The notes beneath the pieces are model-generated. The model saw nothing but the letters and a program-made list of their open reading frames with translations. It had not been told where the DNA came from and did no database searches. The position numbers and the translations under genes are program-made. Below, in pieces: positions 27,035-38,005 of a stretch of 64,000 bases of DNA. The stretch's first letter is position 1. Every line of letters begins with the position of its first letter. Source of the stretch: Limnohabitans sp. (lineage in GTDB: Bacteria > Pseudomonadota > Gammaproteobacteria > Burkholderiales > Burkholderiaceae_C); contig JAOATL010000014.1 in the NCBI GenBank assembly GCA_030158125.1, forward strand, positions 1 to 64,000, read 5' to 3'.

Positions 27035-27400
27035 TTAGCCTGCAAATTCGGCTTGTTGGGCTTTACGAGCTTCTTCGCGCTCGACTTGTTTCATCATGGA
27101 AGATGGGCCTGTGTCGGCTTTCTTCTTCAGAACAGTCATGTGACGCAATACGGCATCGTTGAACTTGAAGGCGTGTTCGAGTTCGGCCATCACAGCCTGG
27201 TCAGCTTCAATGTTCACACACAAGTAATGGGCTTTGCCCAACTTGTTAATTTGGTATGCCAACTGGCGGCGACCCCAGTCTTCGACACGGTGAATCTTGC
27301 CACCGCCGGCAACGATCATGCCTTTGTAACGCTCCAGCATGGCTGGAACTTGTTCGCTCTGATCCGGGTGAATCAGCAAAATGATTTCGTAATGACGCAT
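27035..27400 (-). CDS. rpsF: 30S ribosomal protein S6
   Basis: 121 residues with the S6 ferredoxin-like core ([39 protein letters not shown]) and a charged alanine/lysine-rich tail. AAAGGAG lies 5 bases before the ATG. First gene of the operon, preceded by a structured leader. Confidence 0.98.
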   Translation of the reverse strand: MRHYEIILLIHPDQSEQVPAMLERYKGMIVAGGGKIHRVEDWGRRQLAYQINKLGKAHYLCVNIEADQAVMAELEHAFKFNDAVLRHMTVLKKKADTGPSSMMKQVEREEARKAQQAEFAG

Positions 27401-27420
27401 TGAAACTCCTTTTGGATTTT

Positions 27421-27455
27421 AAAAAAAACTGCCCCCAGCGTCGGACGGGGTGCAG
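27421..27455 (-). promoter_or_regulatory. Hairpin with T-run in the rpsF leader
   Basis: On the minus strand CTGC-(A)-CCCC pairs with GGGG-GCAG, leaving a bulged A and a 10-base loop containing CCG, followed by eight T residues. It lies between the candidate promoter and the rpsF start and looks like a terminator inside a leader. In many bacteria the S6-S18 complex binds an rpsF leader hairpin with an exposed CCG; this is a candidate for that element or an attenuator. Confidence 0.5.
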
Positions 27456-27470
27456 CAAGGCTAGCCCGCG

Positions 27471-27499
27471 ATTATAGCCCAGGAATCAGAGGCCTGGAA
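27471..27499 (-). promoter_or_regulatory. Candidate promoter of the rpsF operon
   Basis: On the minus strand TTCCAG (27499-27494), a 17-bp spacer and a perfect TATAAT (27476-27471). The -35 box overlaps the 3' end of the symporter gene. The predicted leader is about 65 bases and contains the hairpin at 27421-27455. Confidence 0.5.
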
Positions 27500-29603
27500 A
27501 GGGGTTTTCGGCTGATGAACTGACGGCGTCGTCCGTTGCTTCGGACTGCGGCCAGATCCACGAGCCTAGAAAAATGGCCAAAAAACCAACCGGCACCCCC
27601 AATATGCCGGCTGATATGGGCTGTATGCCACCGATCAGGCCGCCCAGGGGAGACAGGTTCAGGAAGCCTCTGACCGTGCCTGCGTTCAGAATCATGTAGG
27701 CCATGGTGACCCCCAAACCCAAGATCATGCCCAAAACGACCGCTTGTCGGCTGGCTCGTTTCCAAAAAATCCCCATCACCATACCGGGAAAGAAGGCAGA
27801 TGCTGCCAGTGAAAATGAAGCAGAAACCAAAGCCAAAATTTCAGCTGGCTTCCAAGCTGCTACAAACGCAGCGCACATTGCAACCGCTAGCAGGGCAAAT
27901 TTAGACAGAATGACCCTGCCCTCAGCCGTTTCCACACCATTTCGGGTTCCCAATCGCATGTCATGTACAAATGCGTTGCTGATGGTCAGCAACAACCCAT
28001 CGGCCGTAGAAAGTGCAGCAGCAAAACCGCCTGCGGCCACAAGTCCCGAAATAACGTATGGCAAGCCTGCCAGCTCTGGACTGGCCAGCATCACCATGTC
28101 TGCACCCAACTTCAGCTCACCGAATTGCAAAATACCGTCCAGGTTCACGTCTGCAACCTCAACCAAGGACGTGTCCACGCGCGACCATTGGGCAAGCCAG
28201 TGCGGGAGTTCCGTAAATCGACTACCCACCAAATTGTTCATCACTTCAAATTTAACAAGCACGGCCAAGGCAGGTGCACTCAGATACAAGATGGCAATGA
28301 AAAAGAGTGACCAAGCCACTGACAGCCTAGCCTCAGACTCATTGGGGACTGTGTAAAACCGTGTCAGCAAATGCGGCAAACCGGCTGTTCCAGCCATCAA
28401 GCAAAAAATCAAAGCGACGAAATTGAGGCGTGACTGGCTGAACTCATCTTGTTCTTGCGCTGCCCCGTTTGGATCACCTTGAAAAGCGGTGGCATGCAAG
28501 GGCATGCCGCCCAAAGGCTTGGCTCTTTCAAAATTTTCGGCCATGGCTCGTTGCCAAACTTCCTTCGCAGCCAGTTCATTTTTAGGCAAGGCCAGCAATT
28601 CTCTTCGTGCTTTTGCAATCAATGAAAATTCTGCGTTTTGCAATTTCAAGTCTCGTACTTTTTGTTCCAGTACTTGACGCTCTTGTTGCAAGGCAAGCTC
28701 AACATTTGCCAGACGCATTTTGTAAGTTTCTGCACGCCGAAGAAATTCTTGGCGAACAGCCAACTCGGAGGGATCCGAAATTAAGCGCTGCTCAAGTTCC
28801 GTAATTTTGCTAAGTTGCGAGCCATAAGCCAGTGGTGCCCAAGGCGTTCCCATCTGCTTGTAGGCCAACCAAGTGACCGGGATTGAGAATGCCAACAACA
28901 AAATAATGTACTGCGCCACTTGCGTCCAGGTGATGGCGCGCATGCCGCCCAAAAACGAGCACAACAAAACGCCGCCAAGACCCAACAAAATACCGATTTC
29001 AAATTGAACGCCAGTGAGCCGCGACGCAATCAAACCAATGCCATAGATTTGCGCCACAACATACGTGAAAGAACACAAAATAGCGGCCCATGCCGCCAAC
29101 AGACGCGGCCACCTGCCACCGTAGCGCTGACTGAAAAAATCAGGCAAGGTGTACAAATTCATGGCTCTCAAATGCGGTGCAATGAGCAGTGCCACCAAAC
29201 AAAAACCACCGGTCCAGCCCATCACGTAAGCCAAACCACCCGCCTGCCCGCCACTGCCGGAAAAACCTTGGAGGTACAAAGCGCCTGCCAGGCTGATAAA
29301 GGACGCGGCACTCATCCAATCAGCCGCCGTGGCCATTCCGTTGTAGAACGCGGGGATGCGCCGCCCCGCTACGTAGTATTCATCGGCGTTGCTGGTTCGC
29401 CCAGCAACGCCGATGAGGGCATAGAGCATGACCGTTGAAAATAAAAAAATGGGGCCAATCAAATTTCTGGAAAGGCCCTCTTGCTCGGCCCAACTCATCA
29501 CGCCAATCAAACTCAGCAGCAAAGCAACGAACAACAAAACGTTGCGATGCAAACGCCACTTGTAAGTAGCGTACTTTTGTTGAAATGGCGTTGGAGAACT
29601 CAA
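27486..29603 (-). CDS. Large sodium/solute symporter (VC_2705-like subfamily)
   Basis: 705 residues, SSS family inner-membrane carrier. Many hydrophobic segments are seen, starting at about 21-40, with the family stretch [32 protein letters not shown] 140-residue hydrophilic insertion (about 251-391) is rich in E, Q, R and L and predicted to be coiled coil over 264-335. Residues 485-496 form a canonical EF-hand loop (D-x-N-x-DG-x-L-x-x-x-E). The only plausible start is TTG at 29603, overlapping the ppsA stop as TTGA with GGGAAAG just upstream. The solute is unknown; coupling to PEP synthase suggests a small carboxylate such as acetate, lactate or pyruvate. Confidence 0.85.
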   Translation of the reverse strand: MSSPTPFQQKYATYKWRLHRNVLLFVALLLSLIGVMSWAEQEGLSRNLIGPIFLFSTVMLYALIGVAGRTSNADEYYVAGRRIPAFYNGMATAADWMSAASFISLAGALYLQGFSGSGGQAGGLAYVMGWTGGFCLVALLIAPHLRAMNLYTLPDFFSQRYGGRWPRLLAAWAAILCSFTYVVAQIYGIGLIASRLTGVQFEIGILLGLGGVLLCSFLGGMRAITWTQVAQYIILLLAFSIPVTWLAYKQMGTPWAPLAYGSQLSKITELEQRLISDPSELAVRQEFLRRAETYKMRLANVELALQQERQVLEQKVRDLKLQNAEFSLIAKARRELLALPKNELAAKEVWQRAMAENFERAKPLGGMPLHATAFQGDPNGAAQEQDEFSQSRLNFVALIFCLMAGTAGLPHLLTRFYTVPNESEARLSVAWSLFFIAILYLSAPALAVLVKFEVMNNLVGSRFTELPHWLAQWSRVDTSLVEVADVNLDGILQFGELKLGADMVMLASPELAGLPYVISGLVAAGGFAAALSTADGLLLTISNAFVHDMRLGTRNGVETAEGRVILSKFALLAVAMCAAFVAAWKPAEILALVSASFSLAASAFFPGMVMGIFWKRASRQAVVLGMILGLGVTMAYMILNAGTVRGFLNLSPLGGLIGGIQPISAGILGVPVGFLAIFLGSWIWPQSEATDDAVSSSAENPFPGL

Positions 29604-31996
29604 TCGACTTTCCCGAGTTGCGTCCAGGTTTCAACAACCGTATCGGGGTTCAAGGAGATAGAACTGATGCCTTGCGCCATCAACCATTTGGCAAAGTCCG
29701 GATGGTCGCTGGGTCCTTGGCCGCAAATACCAACGTATTTTCCTTGACTCAAACAAGCTTTGATGGCTTGCGAAATGAGTGTTTGCACAGCCAAATCTCG
29801 CTCATCGAAGTCCACTGCCAGCAACTCTAAACCAGAGTCACGGTCTAGTCCCAATGTGAGCTGGGTCAGGTCATTGGAGCCAATGGAAAAACCATCGAAA
29901 TATTCGAGGAATTGGTCTGCCAAGATGGCATTGCTTGGCACCTCGCACATCATGATGATTTTCAAGTCATCTTGGCCACGCTTCAAACCATGCTTGGCCA
30001 GCAATTGCGTCACACGATCGGCTTGCCCCAATGTGCGAACAAAGGGCACCATCACTTGCACGTTGGTCAACCCCATGTCGCCACGAACACGTTTGATGGC
30101 TTCACACTCCATTGCAAAAGCCTCGCCAAAATCTTCGCTGATATAGCGGGCTGCACCGCGAAAGCCCAACATGGGGTTTTCCTCTTCTGGCTCGTAACGA
30201 CTGCCGCCAATCAGTTTGCGGTATTCGTTGCTTTTGAAGTCGGACAAGCGAACAATGACAGGTTTTGGCCAAAAAGCCGCTGCAATACAGGCCACCCCCT
30301 CGGTCACTTTGTCGATGTAAAACGCTTTTGGCGATGCATGACCCCGGGCCACAGACTCCACCGCCTTTTTAAGGTCTACATCGATGTTTGGATAATCCAG
30401 AATGGCTTTAGGGTGAACACCAATGTTGTTGTTGATGATGAACTCTAAGCGTGCCAAACCGACACCTTGATTGGGCAATTGCGCAAAGTCGAAAGCCAAC
30501 TGAGGATTGCCAACGTTCATCATGATTTTGGTAGCGATTTCTGGCATGCTGCCGCGGACCACCTCCGTCACTTCTGTCTCAAGCAAGCCGTCGTAAATGT
30601 GGCCCGTATCGCCTTCAGCGCAACTGACCGTGACCAAGGTACCATCCTTGAGTTGTTCTGTGGCATGACCACAACCCACCACTGCCGGAATGCCCAATTC
30701 TCGCGCAATGATGGCTGCGTGGCATGTTCGTCCGCCACGGTTGGTCACAATGGCGCTGGCACGTTTCATCACAGGTTCCCAGTTGGGGTCGGTCATGTCC
30801 GTGACCAAGACATCGCCTGGCTGAACTTGGTCCATTTCAGCAATGCTGTGAACCAATCGGACGGGACCGGTTCCAATTTTCTGGCCAATGGCGCGGCCTT
30901 CGGCCAAGACAGTGCCCTTGCCCTTCAGTTTGTAGCGAAGCTCGGCGGTGCCTTTGGTTTGGCTTTTGACAGTTTCAGGTCTTGCTTGCAAGATGTAAAG
31001 TAAACCATCTGTGCCATCTTTGCCCCACTCAATGTCCATGGGGCGGCCGTAATGTCGTTCGATCACCATAGCGTATTGCGCCAACTGTGTAATGTCTGAG
31101 TCGGTGAGTGAATAGCGATTGCGCAGTTCCATGCCAACATCTACCGTTTTGACCAACTTTCCGGAACTGGCTTTTTCGTCTGGCGATGAAAAAACCATCT
31201 GAATTAATTTGGAGCCAAGGTTTCGACGAATGACCGCATTTTTACCCGCCGCCAACATGGGCTTGTGAACATAAAACTCATCCGGGTTGACCGCGCCTTG
31301 AACCACGGTTTCACCCAATCCATAGCTAGAGGTGATGAAAACAACATCTTCAAAGCCAGTTTCTGTGTCGATGGTGAACATCACACCTGCAGCACCCAAA
31401 TCTGAACGCACCATGCGCTGCACACCCGCAGACAAGGCCACCTCAGCGTGAGCGAAACCTTTGTGAACACGGTAGCTGATGGCGCGATCGTTATAAAGCG
31501 ATGCAAACACCTCTTTCATTTTGTGCAGTACGTCTTCAATGCCAACAACGTTCAAGAACGTCTCTTGCTGGCCTGCAAAAGAAGCATCGGGCAAATCTTC
31601 TGCTGTTGCAGAAGAACGAACGGCAAATGAAGCTTGTGTATTGCCCGCACTGAGAACGGTGAATTGATCGCGAATGGATTTCTCAAGATCGGCAGGAAAT
31701 GGCTGTGCCTCTACCATGGCACGGATTTCTGCACCGACCGTCGCCAAGGTTCGAACGTCCTCAACATCCAATGCGTCGAGTTTTTGGTTGATGCGGTCGA
31801 CCAAGCCATCGTGCTTTAAAAAGGCTCTGAATGCGAATGCCGTAGTGGCAAAACCTGTGGGGACTCGAACGCCATTGGGGAGTTGCGAAATCATCTCGCC
31901 CAAGCTGGCATTTTTACCACCCACCGACTCAACGTCAGCCATTCGAAGTTGTTCAAAAGGAACAACCAAAGCATCCTTTGCAAAGAGGTTAGACAT
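29600..31996 (-). CDS. ppsA: Phosphoenolpyruvate synthase
   Basis: 798 residues. Converts pyruvate and ATP to PEP, AMP and phosphate, allowing gluconeogenesis from C2/C3 substrates. N-terminal ATP-grasp domain ([11 protein letters not shown]), central phosphohistidine domain with [24 protein letters not shown] (catalytic H), and C-terminal TIM-barrel PEP-binding domain ([16 protein letters not shown]). The regulatory threonine target of PpsR is the T two residues before the catalytic H. It overlaps the symporter by 4 bases and is divergent from ppsR, 154 bp away. Confidence 0.97.
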   Translation of the reverse strand: MSNLFAKDALVVPFEQLRMADVESVGGKNASLGEMISQLPNGVRVPTGFATTAFAFRAFLKHDGLVDRINQKLDALDVEDVRTLATVGAEIRAMVEAQPFPADLEKSIRDQFTVLSAGNTQASFAVRSSATAEDLPDASFAGQQETFLNVVGIEDVLHKMKEVFASLYNDRAISYRVHKGFAHAEVALSAGVQRMVRSDLGAAGVMFTIDTETGFEDVVFITSSYGLGETVVQGAVNPDEFYVHKPMLAAGKNAVIRRNLGSKLIQMVFSSPDEKASSGKLVKTVDVGMELRNRYSLTDSDITQLAQYAMVIERHYGRPMDIEWGKDGTDGLLYILQARPETVKSQTKGTAELRYKLKGKGTVLAEGRAIGQKIGTGPVRLVHSIAEMDQVQPGDVLVTDMTDPNWEPVMKRASAIVTNRGGRTCHAAIIARELGIPAVVGCGHATEQLKDGTLVTVSCAEGDTGHIYDGLLETEVTEVVRGSMPEIATKIMMNVGNPQLAFDFAQLPNQGVGLARLEFIINNNIGVHPKAILDYPNIDVDLKKAVESVARGHASPKAFYIDKVTEGVACIAAAFWPKPVIVRLSDFKSNEYRKLIGGSRYEPEEENPMLGFRGAARYISEDFGEAFAMECEAIKRVRGDMGLTNVQVMVPFVRTLGQADRVTQLLAKHGLKRGQDDLKIIMMCEVPSNAILADQFLEYFDGFSIGSNDLTQLTLGLDRDSGLELLAVDFDERDLAVQTLISQAIKACLSQGKYVGICGQGPSDHPDFAKWLMAQGISSISLNPDTVVETWTQLGKVD

Positions 31997-32150
31997 AAAA
32001 GCTCCAAAGTTAAAAAACAGGCACTTGTCGCCCGAACCAACGCCCAGAATCTTGATTGTTCTTATATTTGACTCTGCGGCACCAGCAGGCGGTAGATAAT
32101 GGGTGTGATTTTAGGACGCAACGCCCTCTTCCTTCACAAAATTTGCATCA

Positions 32151-32972
32151 ATGTCACACAGAACAGTCTTTTTCATATCTGACGGCACAGGCATCACGGC
32201 GGAAACCTTCGGCAACGCCATATTGGCTCAGTTTGAGATGAAAACCCGCCACATTCGACTGCCCTTTGTGGACAGTGCCGACAAAGCCCATCAAGCGGTG
32301 CGCCAAATTAACCATGCAGCGGAAGTTGAGAACATCAAACCCATTGTGTTCACCACTTTGGTGAACATGGAAGTACTTGAGGTCATTCGGGCTGGCTGCA
32401 AAGGCATGCTGCTTGACATGTTTGGCACTTTTGTCAATCCCCTCGAGCAAGAATTAGGATTGAAATCGCATCACCGAGTGGGTCGGTTTTCTGATGTAAG
32501 CAAAAGCAAGGAATACCACGACCGCATTGAAGCCATTAACTTCTCACTGGCGCATGACGACGGGCAATCTAACCGAGACTTGGAATCTGCAGAAGTCATT
32601 CTGGTCGGTGTCAGCCGCAGCGGCAAAACGCCCACCAGCTTGTACTTGGCCATGCAACACGGCCTGAAGGCCGCCAACTACCCCCTCATACCAGAGGATT
32701 TCGATCGCAAGCAGCTGCCCCCAGCCTTGGTACCTCATCGAAAGAAGATTTTCGGTCTCACCATTCACCCAGAACGCTTGTCAGAAATTCGAAGCGAGAG
32801 ACGGCCCAACTCAAAATATGCCAGTCTCGAAAACTGCCGTCAAGAAGTGGCGGACGCAGAGTCTATGATGCGTCGGTCTGGTATTCGGTGGCTGTCAACT
32901 ACCACCAAATCGATTGAAGAAATCGCCACCACCATCCTGCAGGAAATCAAACCAGAACGGTTGATTTATTGA
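32151..32972 (+). CDS. ppsR: PEP synthase regulatory kinase/pyrophosphorylase
   Basis: 273 residues, DUF299 family. It phosphorylates (with ADP) and dephosphorylates PEP synthase, switching it off or on. The P-loop-like motif [15 protein letters not shown] is at about residues 153-167, and the N-terminus [13 protein letters not shown] is typical. It is divergent from ppsA and its stop overlaps the glmM stop by 7 bases tail-to-tail. Confidence 0.95.
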   Translation: MSHRTVFFISDGTGITAETFGNAILAQFEMKTRHIRLPFVDSADKAHQAVRQINHAAEVENIKPIVFTTLVNMEVLEVIRAGCKGMLLDMFGTFVNPLEQELGLKSHHRVGRFSDVSKSKEYHDRIEAINFSLAHDDGQSNRDLESAEVILVGVSRSGKTPTSLYLAMQHGLKAANYPLIPEDFDRKQLPPALVPHRKKIFGLTIHPERLSEIRSERRPNSKYASLENCRQEVADAESMMRRSGIRWLSTTTKSIEEIATTILQEIKPERLIY

Positions 32973-34297
32973 CGCAGGGTGGCCGCCAATTTTTCTGCGT
33001 AAGTTTGTGCCATCTTAGGATCCTGGGCCTCCACCATCACCCGCACCAAGGGCTCAGTTCCGCTGGCACGAATCAGTACTCGGCCAGTGTCGCCCAGGCT
33101 TGCTTCGACTTCTTTCAATGTGGCAGCCAGTTGCGCGTTGTCTTTCCAATGTTGGTCTTTGGCAATTCGAACATTGATCAACACTTGAGGGAACAGTGTC
33201 ACGTCTGCCAACAAGTTCGCCATGGTTTGCCCCGTGGCAACACATGCTTGCAAAACTTGCAACGCGCTGATCAGGCCATCACCGGTGGTATGTTTGTCGA
33301 GGGCCAATAAATGGCCCGAGCCCTCACCGCCCAGCAACCAAGATTTTTCTTGCAGCGCTTCCAAGACATATCGATCGCCTACTTTGCTGCGAATGAACGC
33401 AATGCCTTTACGCTTCAATGCAACTTCAATCGCCATGTTGGTCATGAGCGTTCCAACCACCCCAGGCACTACCTCATCGCGCGCAATACGATCACTGACC
33501 ATCAGATAAAGCAACTCATCACCGTTGTACAAGCGGCCCGTGTGGTCTACCACTTGAAGCCGATCGGCGTCGCCATCCAAAGCGATGCCGTAATCTGCCT
33601 TGTGCAACTTGACGGCTTCGATCAAGGCCTCTGGGTGCGTGGCCCCAACCCCTTTATTGATGTTCAATCCATCCGGAGAACAACCGATGGCAATGACATC
33701 TGCGCCCAATTCGTGGAACACCTTGGGTGCAATTTGGTACGCTGCACCATTGGCCGCGTCGACCACAATTTTCATGCCCTTGAGGGTGAAATCATTGCTA
33801 AAGGTACTTTTGCAAAATTCGATGTAGCGACCGGCAGCATCGTCCAATCGCTTGGCTTTGCCTAACTCTGCAGAGCTAACCCAGACAGGCGCCTGATCTA
33901 CCAAAGCTTCAACTGCAGCCTCCCACTCATCACCGAGCTTGGCACCCTTGGCACTGAAAAATTTGATGCCATTGTCCTCGTAAGGATTGTGACTGGCACT
34001 GATCACCACGCCCAAAGACGCGCGCTGCGCACGTGTGAGGTACGCAACGGCAGGTGTAGGCACAGGACCTAGCAGCACCACGTCTACACCTGCAGAATTA
34101 AAACCAGATTCGAGAGCACTTTCAAGCATGTACCCAGAAATGCGCGTGTCCTTGCCAATCAAGACCACAGGGTGGTTCTCAGTTTGACGCAAGACTCGCC
34201 CCACCGCATGTGCAAGCCGCATGACAAAGTCAGGGGTGATGGGCGCTTGGCCTACTGTGCCCCGAATGCCGTCAGTTCCAAAATACTGTCTTGTCAT
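32966..34297 (-). CDS. glmM: Phosphoglucosamine mutase
   Basis: 443 residues. Interconverts glucosamine-6-P and glucosamine-1-P for UDP-GlcNAc, the precursor of peptidoglycan and lipid A. Seen: YFGTDGIRG at the N-terminus, the phosphoserine loop [17 protein letters not shown], the metal loop DGDADR, and the sugar-binding GEGSGH. Follows folP in the conserved ftsH-folP-glmM order. Confidence 0.97.
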   Translation of the reverse strand: MTRQYFGTDGIRGTVGQAPITPDFVMRLAHAVGRVLRQTENHPVVLIGKDTRISGYMLESALESGFNSAGVDVVLLGPVPTPAVAYLTRAQRASLGVVISASHNPYEDNGIKFFSAKGAKLGDEWEAAVEALVDQAPVWVSSAELGKAKRLDDAAGRYIEFCKSTFSNDFTLKGMKIVVDAANGAAYQIAPKVFHELGADVIAIGCSPDGLNINKGVGATHPEALIEAVKLHKADYGIALDGDADRLQVVDHTGRLYNGDELLYLMVSDRIARDEVVPGVVGTLMTNMAIEVALKRKGIAFIRSKVGDRYVLEALQEKSWLLGGEGSGHLLALDKHTTGDGLISALQVLQACVATGQTMANLLADVTLFPQVLINVRIAKDQHWKDNAQLAATLKEVEASLGDTGRVLIRASGTEPLVRVMVEAQDPKMAQTYAEKLAATLRQ

Positions 34298-34345
34298 GTT
34301 CGTCTTCTTTGAAGGTCTGCACCGCTGCTCAATTGAGCCTTGATT

Positions 34346-35212
34346 TTAGGGCTTTGCGGCTTGCCAAAAGCGCAAGGCTTGAACTGTCTCTTGAACATCG
34401 TGCACACGAACCACCAAAGCGCCATTTTGAACCGCCATGAGCGCCGCCGCCACACTGGCGCCCACCCTTTGTTGAGCCACTGGCACCACGCCATTGACTG
34501 CCGTTAATCGACCAAGGCTGCCTTTTCGAGACCAGCCGGCCAACAACGGCCTTTGGAGCGTCAACAATTTTGCTTGATGTTTCAGTAAGCTCAAATTCTG
34601 CGCAATGGTTTTACCAAACCCGATGCCAGGGTCTAAAACAATTCGATCTTGCGCGATGCCCACCTCAGACATGAATTGCAAACGATGCAACAAAAAATCT
34701 TTCACTGTTGCAACGGCATCGCCTTGCATCGGTTGTTCATGCATGGTTTGGGGTTCGCGGTGCATGTGCATCAAACACACACCACAATTGGCGTGCTGGG
34801 CGACCACCTCCACAGCGCCCGGTTGGCGTAGAGCCCAGATGTCATTGATGATGTCCGCCCCCATCTCCAATGCCGCCTTCATGACTTCAGGCTTGGCGGT
34901 GTCCACTGAAAGAGGGACATGCCAACGGACTGCTTCTTGCAAGAATGGACCAATTCGATCCAATTCTTCTTGCACACTTACAGCCTTGGCACCCGGTCTT
35001 GAAGACTCTCCGCCGATGTCCAAAATGTCAGCACCCTGTTCCAAGACCATTTGTGCATGGTCAAGCGCCTGTTTCAAAGTCGCATGCTGGCCGCCATCTG
35101 AAAAAGAGTCAGGTGTGAGGTTCACGATGGCCATGACTTTGGGTTGCGTCAGGTCAATCTTGAACCGAGAGGTTTGCCACACGGAGGAAGTCATTTTAAA
35201 AAAAGTGTCCAT
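34346..35212 (-). CDS. folP: Dihydropteroate synthase
   Basis: 288 residues. Joins p-aminobenzoate to dihydropterin pyrophosphate in folate synthesis, and is the target of sulfonamides. Motifs MAIVNLTPDSFSDGG, DIGGESSRPGA and LDPGIGFGKT are intact. Two ATGs are possible, 35212 and 35194; neither has a clear ribosome site, and the former is kept. A terminator separates it from ftsH, and a promoter was not identified. Confidence 0.96.
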   Translation of the reverse strand: MDTFFKMTSSVWQTSRFKIDLTQPKVMAIVNLTPDSFSDGGQHATLKQALDHAQMVLEQGADILDIGGESSRPGAKAVSVQEELDRIGPFLQEAVRWHVPLSVDTAKPEVMKAALEMGADIINDIWALRQPGAVEVVAQHANCGVCLMHMHREPQTMHEQPMQGDAVATVKDFLLHRLQFMSEVGIAQDRIVLDPGIGFGKTIAQNLSLLKHQAKLLTLQRPLLAGWSRKGSLGRLTAVNGVVPVAQQRVGASVAAALMAVQNGALVVRVHDVQETVQALRFWQAAKP

Positions 35213-35224
35213 GCAAAAATAGCA

Positions 35225-35242
35225 ACGGGGCCGAAGCCCCGT
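35225..35242 (-). terminator. TTCG-capped hairpin after ftsH
   Basis: A 7-bp stem ACGGGGC / GCCCCGT closed by a TTCG tetraloop, followed on the minus strand by TGCTATTTTTGC. A stable hairpin with a modest T-run between ftsH and folP; termination may be partial. Confidence 0.65.
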
Positions 35243-35257
35243 AGAAGATCAAATCGA

Positions 35258-37174
35258 TCAGGCCGCTGTAGGCTCTGGATCTGTTTTGACAGCAGGTGTA
35301 CCACCTGCATCATCATTACCAGAAGGTGGAATGCGGGGCGTCCAGTCTTTGGGGGCCTGCGGTTCACGGCCTGCCATGATGTCATCGAGTTGCGTGACAT
35401 CGATGGTTTCCCACTCCAGCAAAGCCTTGGCCATGGCGTGCATTTTGTCGCTGTTTTCTTCAATCAAACGGCGCGCCAAGTTGTACTGTTCATCGATGAT
35501 GCGGCGAACTTCGGAATCAACCTTTTGCATGGTGGACTCTGACATGTTGGTGGTTTTGGTGACCGAGCGACCCAAGAACACTTCACCTTCATTTTCAGCA
35601 TAGACCATAGGGCCCAGAGCCGTGGTCATGCCGTAACGCATGACCATGTCACGTGCGATTTGCGTGGCACGTTCAAAGTCGTTGCTGGCACCCGTGGTCA
35701 TTTGGTTCATGAACACTTCTTCTGCAATGCGGCCACCAAACAGCATGCTGATTTGGTTCAACATGTATTCACTATCGTAGCTGTAGCGATCTTTCTCGGG
35801 CAGGCTCATGGTGACACCCAGGGCACGGCCACGTGGAATGATGGTGACCTTGTGGACAGGATCACACTTGGGCAAAAGTTTGCCAATAAGGGCATGACCC
35901 GACTCATGGTAAGCCGTGTTGCGACGCTCTTCTTCGGGCATGACCATGCTTTTACGCTCGGGTCCCATGAGAATTTTGTCTTTGGCTTTTTCAAAGTCTT
36001 GCATTTCCACAACGCGAGCATTGCGCCGTGCGGCCATCAGGGCCGCTTCATTGCACAAGTTGGCCAAATCGGCGCCACTCATACCGGGTGTACCGCGCGC
36101 GATCACACCAGGATTCATGTCTTGGCCAATGGGAATTTTGCGCATGTGCACAGCCAAGATTTGTTCACGGCCGCGAATGTCGGGCAATGTGACATAGACC
36201 TGGCGGTCAAAACGGCCAGGGCGCAGCAAAGCCGCATCCAAGATGTCGGGGCGATTGGTGGCAGCGACCACAATCACACCAAGATTGGTTTCGAAGCCGT
36301 CCATCTCGACCAGCATTTGGTTGAGGGTTTGTTCACGTTCATCATTACCGCCGCCCAAGCCAGCACCTCGCTGACGGCCTACGGCATCAATTTCATCCAC
36401 AAAAATAATGCAGGGTGCATTTTTCTTGGCGTTTTCGAACATGTCGCGAACACGGGCAGCGCCCACACCCACAAACATTTCAACAAAGTCGGAGCCTGAG
36501 ATGCTGAAAAATGGCACCTTGGCTTCGCCTGCAATGCTTTTGGCCAGCAAGGTTTTGCCAGTGCCTGGAGGGCCAACCAACAGCAAGCCACGGGGAATTC
36601 GTCCACCCAACTTTTGAAAACGCTGGGGGTCTTTGAGAAAATCAACGACTTCCTTCACTTCTTCCTTTGCTTCATCGCAACCTGCCACATCGGCAAAAGT
36701 AACTTGGTTGGCGTTTTCGTCAAGCATGCGTGCTTTGCTTTTGCCAAAGCTAAAAGCACCACCTTTGCCACCGCCTTGCATTTGACGCATGAAATAAATC
36801 CACACGCCAATGAGCAACAACATGGGGCCCCAACTGACCAGCAAACTCATGAGCAACGAACCCTCTTCACGAGGCTTCACGTCAAATTTCACACCGTTGG
36901 CGATGAGGTCACCTACCAAACCGCGGTCCAAATAAGTGGCGGTGGTTTTGATCCGGCGATCATCCGTGGTGGTTGCCACAATTTCTGTGCCGCCCTGACC
37001 TTCTTGGATGGTGGCTGTTTTGATGCGATTGCTTCGAACTTCTTCCAGGAAGTCGGAATAACCCAAATAGCCAGACCCCACACCCGTGCGGTTGTCGAAT
37101 TGTTTGAATACAGTGAAAAGCACCATGCCAATCACCAGCCATACGGCAATCTTGGAAAACCAGGGGTTGTTCAA
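35258..37174 (-). CDS. ftsH: ATP-dependent zinc metalloprotease FtsH
   Basis: 638 residues. Inner-membrane hexameric protease for membrane quality control, sigma-32 and LpxC turnover. N-terminal membrane segment (about 5-22), a periplasmic domain, a second membrane segment (about 105-125), an AAA+ domain with Walker A GPPGTGKT and an SRH arginine finger (RPGRFDRQ), then the zinc protease with HESGH (about 420). The C-terminal tail is rich in P, D, T. FtsH control of LpxC fits the lipid A genes elsewhere in the window. Confidence 0.98.
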   Translation of the reverse strand: MNNPWFSKIAVWLVIGMVLFTVFKQFDNRTGVGSGYLGYSDFLEEVRSNRIKTATIQEGQGGTEIVATTTDDRRIKTTATYLDRGLVGDLIANGVKFDVKPREEGSLLMSLLVSWGPMLLLIGVWIYFMRQMQGGGKGGAFSFGKSKARMLDENANQVTFADVAGCDEAKEEVKEVVDFLKDPQRFQKLGGRIPRGLLLVGPPGTGKTLLAKSIAGEAKVPFFSISGSDFVEMFVGVGAARVRDMFENAKKNAPCIIFVDEIDAVGRQRGAGLGGGNDEREQTLNQMLVEMDGFETNLGVIVVAATNRPDILDAALLRPGRFDRQVYVTLPDIRGREQILAVHMRKIPIGQDMNPGVIARGTPGMSGADLANLCNEAALMAARRNARVVEMQDFEKAKDKILMGPERKSMVMPEEERRNTAYHESGHALIGKLLPKCDPVHKVTIIPRGRALGVTMSLPEKDRYSYDSEYMLNQISMLFGGRIAEEVFMNQMTTGASNDFERATQIARDMVMRYGMTTALGPMVYAENEGEVFLGRSVTKTTNMSESTMQKVDSEVRRIIDEQYNLARRLIEENSDKMHAMAKALLEWETIDVTQLDDIMAGREPQAPKDWTPRIPPSGNDDAGGTPAVKTDPEPTAA

Positions 37175-37238
37175 GAAGAGCTCCCATTTAACGTCGAATT
37201 GACGATCATTCTAGGCTTTTGAAAGTGCAGATCCCTTA

Positions 37239-37274
37239 ATTTCCCTTGACTTAGCCTTAAAAGTCCAAGGAAAT
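37239..37274 (-). promoter_or_regulatory. Large inverted repeat between rlmE and ftsH
   Basis: A 14-bp imperfect stem (ATTTCCTTGGACTT with AAGTCAAGGGAAAT, one mismatch, one G-T pair) with an 8-base loop. No T-run follows on the minus strand, so it is not an obvious terminator. It could be an RNase processing site, an operator or part of the ftsH leader. Confidence 0.5.
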
Positions 37275-37293
37275 TTGAAGCTGACAGACCCGG

Positions 37294-37974
37294 TTACAAA
37301 ACTGATGGTGCATCGGGTCTGTTTTTTGGCTCAATGCCAACCAAGAACTGTTCGGACGATTTGTCGCGCGATGCCTTGGGTTTGATGGGCTTGACCACCT
37401 TGAAAGAATCTTTGAAAAGCTTCACCAACTGGCTGTAGCCGCTGCCGTGAAACACCTTGACCACCAAGGCACCCTGGGGTTTGAGGTGCATTTGGGCAAA
37501 TTCAACAGCCAATTCAATCAGGTGCGAAATTCGAGCCGCATCCACTGAATCTATGCCGGACAAATTGGGCGCCATGTCGGACACCACCACATCCACAGGA
37601 CGATCACCCACGATCTCTTGCAGTTGCGCCAAGACATCCGCATCTGTAAAGTCACCCTGAATGAAGTGGACGCCTTCTACCGGCTCCATTGGCAGCAAAT
37701 CCAAGGCCAGGATGGTGCCATTCAGGTCGCCAACGGCAGCACCCTGGGGGGACAAGCGGCGCCGCACGTACTGGCTCCAGGCGCCGGGTGCTGAGCCCAA
37801 GTCTACGACCAGATGTCCAGGCTTGATCAAACCAAAGGTTTCATCAATTTCCTTTAATTTATAAGCCGCCCTCGCCCTGTAACCCTCTTTTTTGGCCAAT
37901 TTGACGTAGGGGTCATTGACGTGATCGTTCAACCACGACTTATTGACTTTTTTACTTTTGGTTTTTACTTTCAT
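37294..37974 (-). CDS. rlmE: 23S rRNA 2'-O-ribose U2552 methyltransferase
   Basis: 226 residues (RrmJ/FtsJ). SAM motif [16 protein letters not shown], then [17 protein letters not shown] and the catalytic lysine in [11 protein letters not shown]. It methylates U2552 in the A-loop during late 50S assembly. Precedes ftsH, the conserved order, and is divergent from yhbY. Confidence 0.96.
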   Translation of the reverse strand: MKVKTKSKKVNKSWLNDHVNDPYVKLAKKEGYRARAAYKLKEIDETFGLIKPGHLVVDLGSAPGAWSQYVRRRLSPQGAAVGDLNGTILALDLLPMEPVEGVHFIQGDFTDADVLAQLQEIVGDRPVDVVVSDMAPNLSGIDSVDAARISHLIELAVEFAQMHLKPQGALVVKVFHGSGYSQLVKLFKDSFKVVKPIKPKASRDKSSEQFLVGIEPKNRPDAPSVL

Positions 37975-38005
37975 GTTCTTCCATTCAAGCAGGGATAATA
38001 GCGCT

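Noticed and set aside
32068..32098. TTGACT...TAGATA promoter for ppsR
   Set aside because: The spacer is 19 bp and the -10 is weak; not enough to call.
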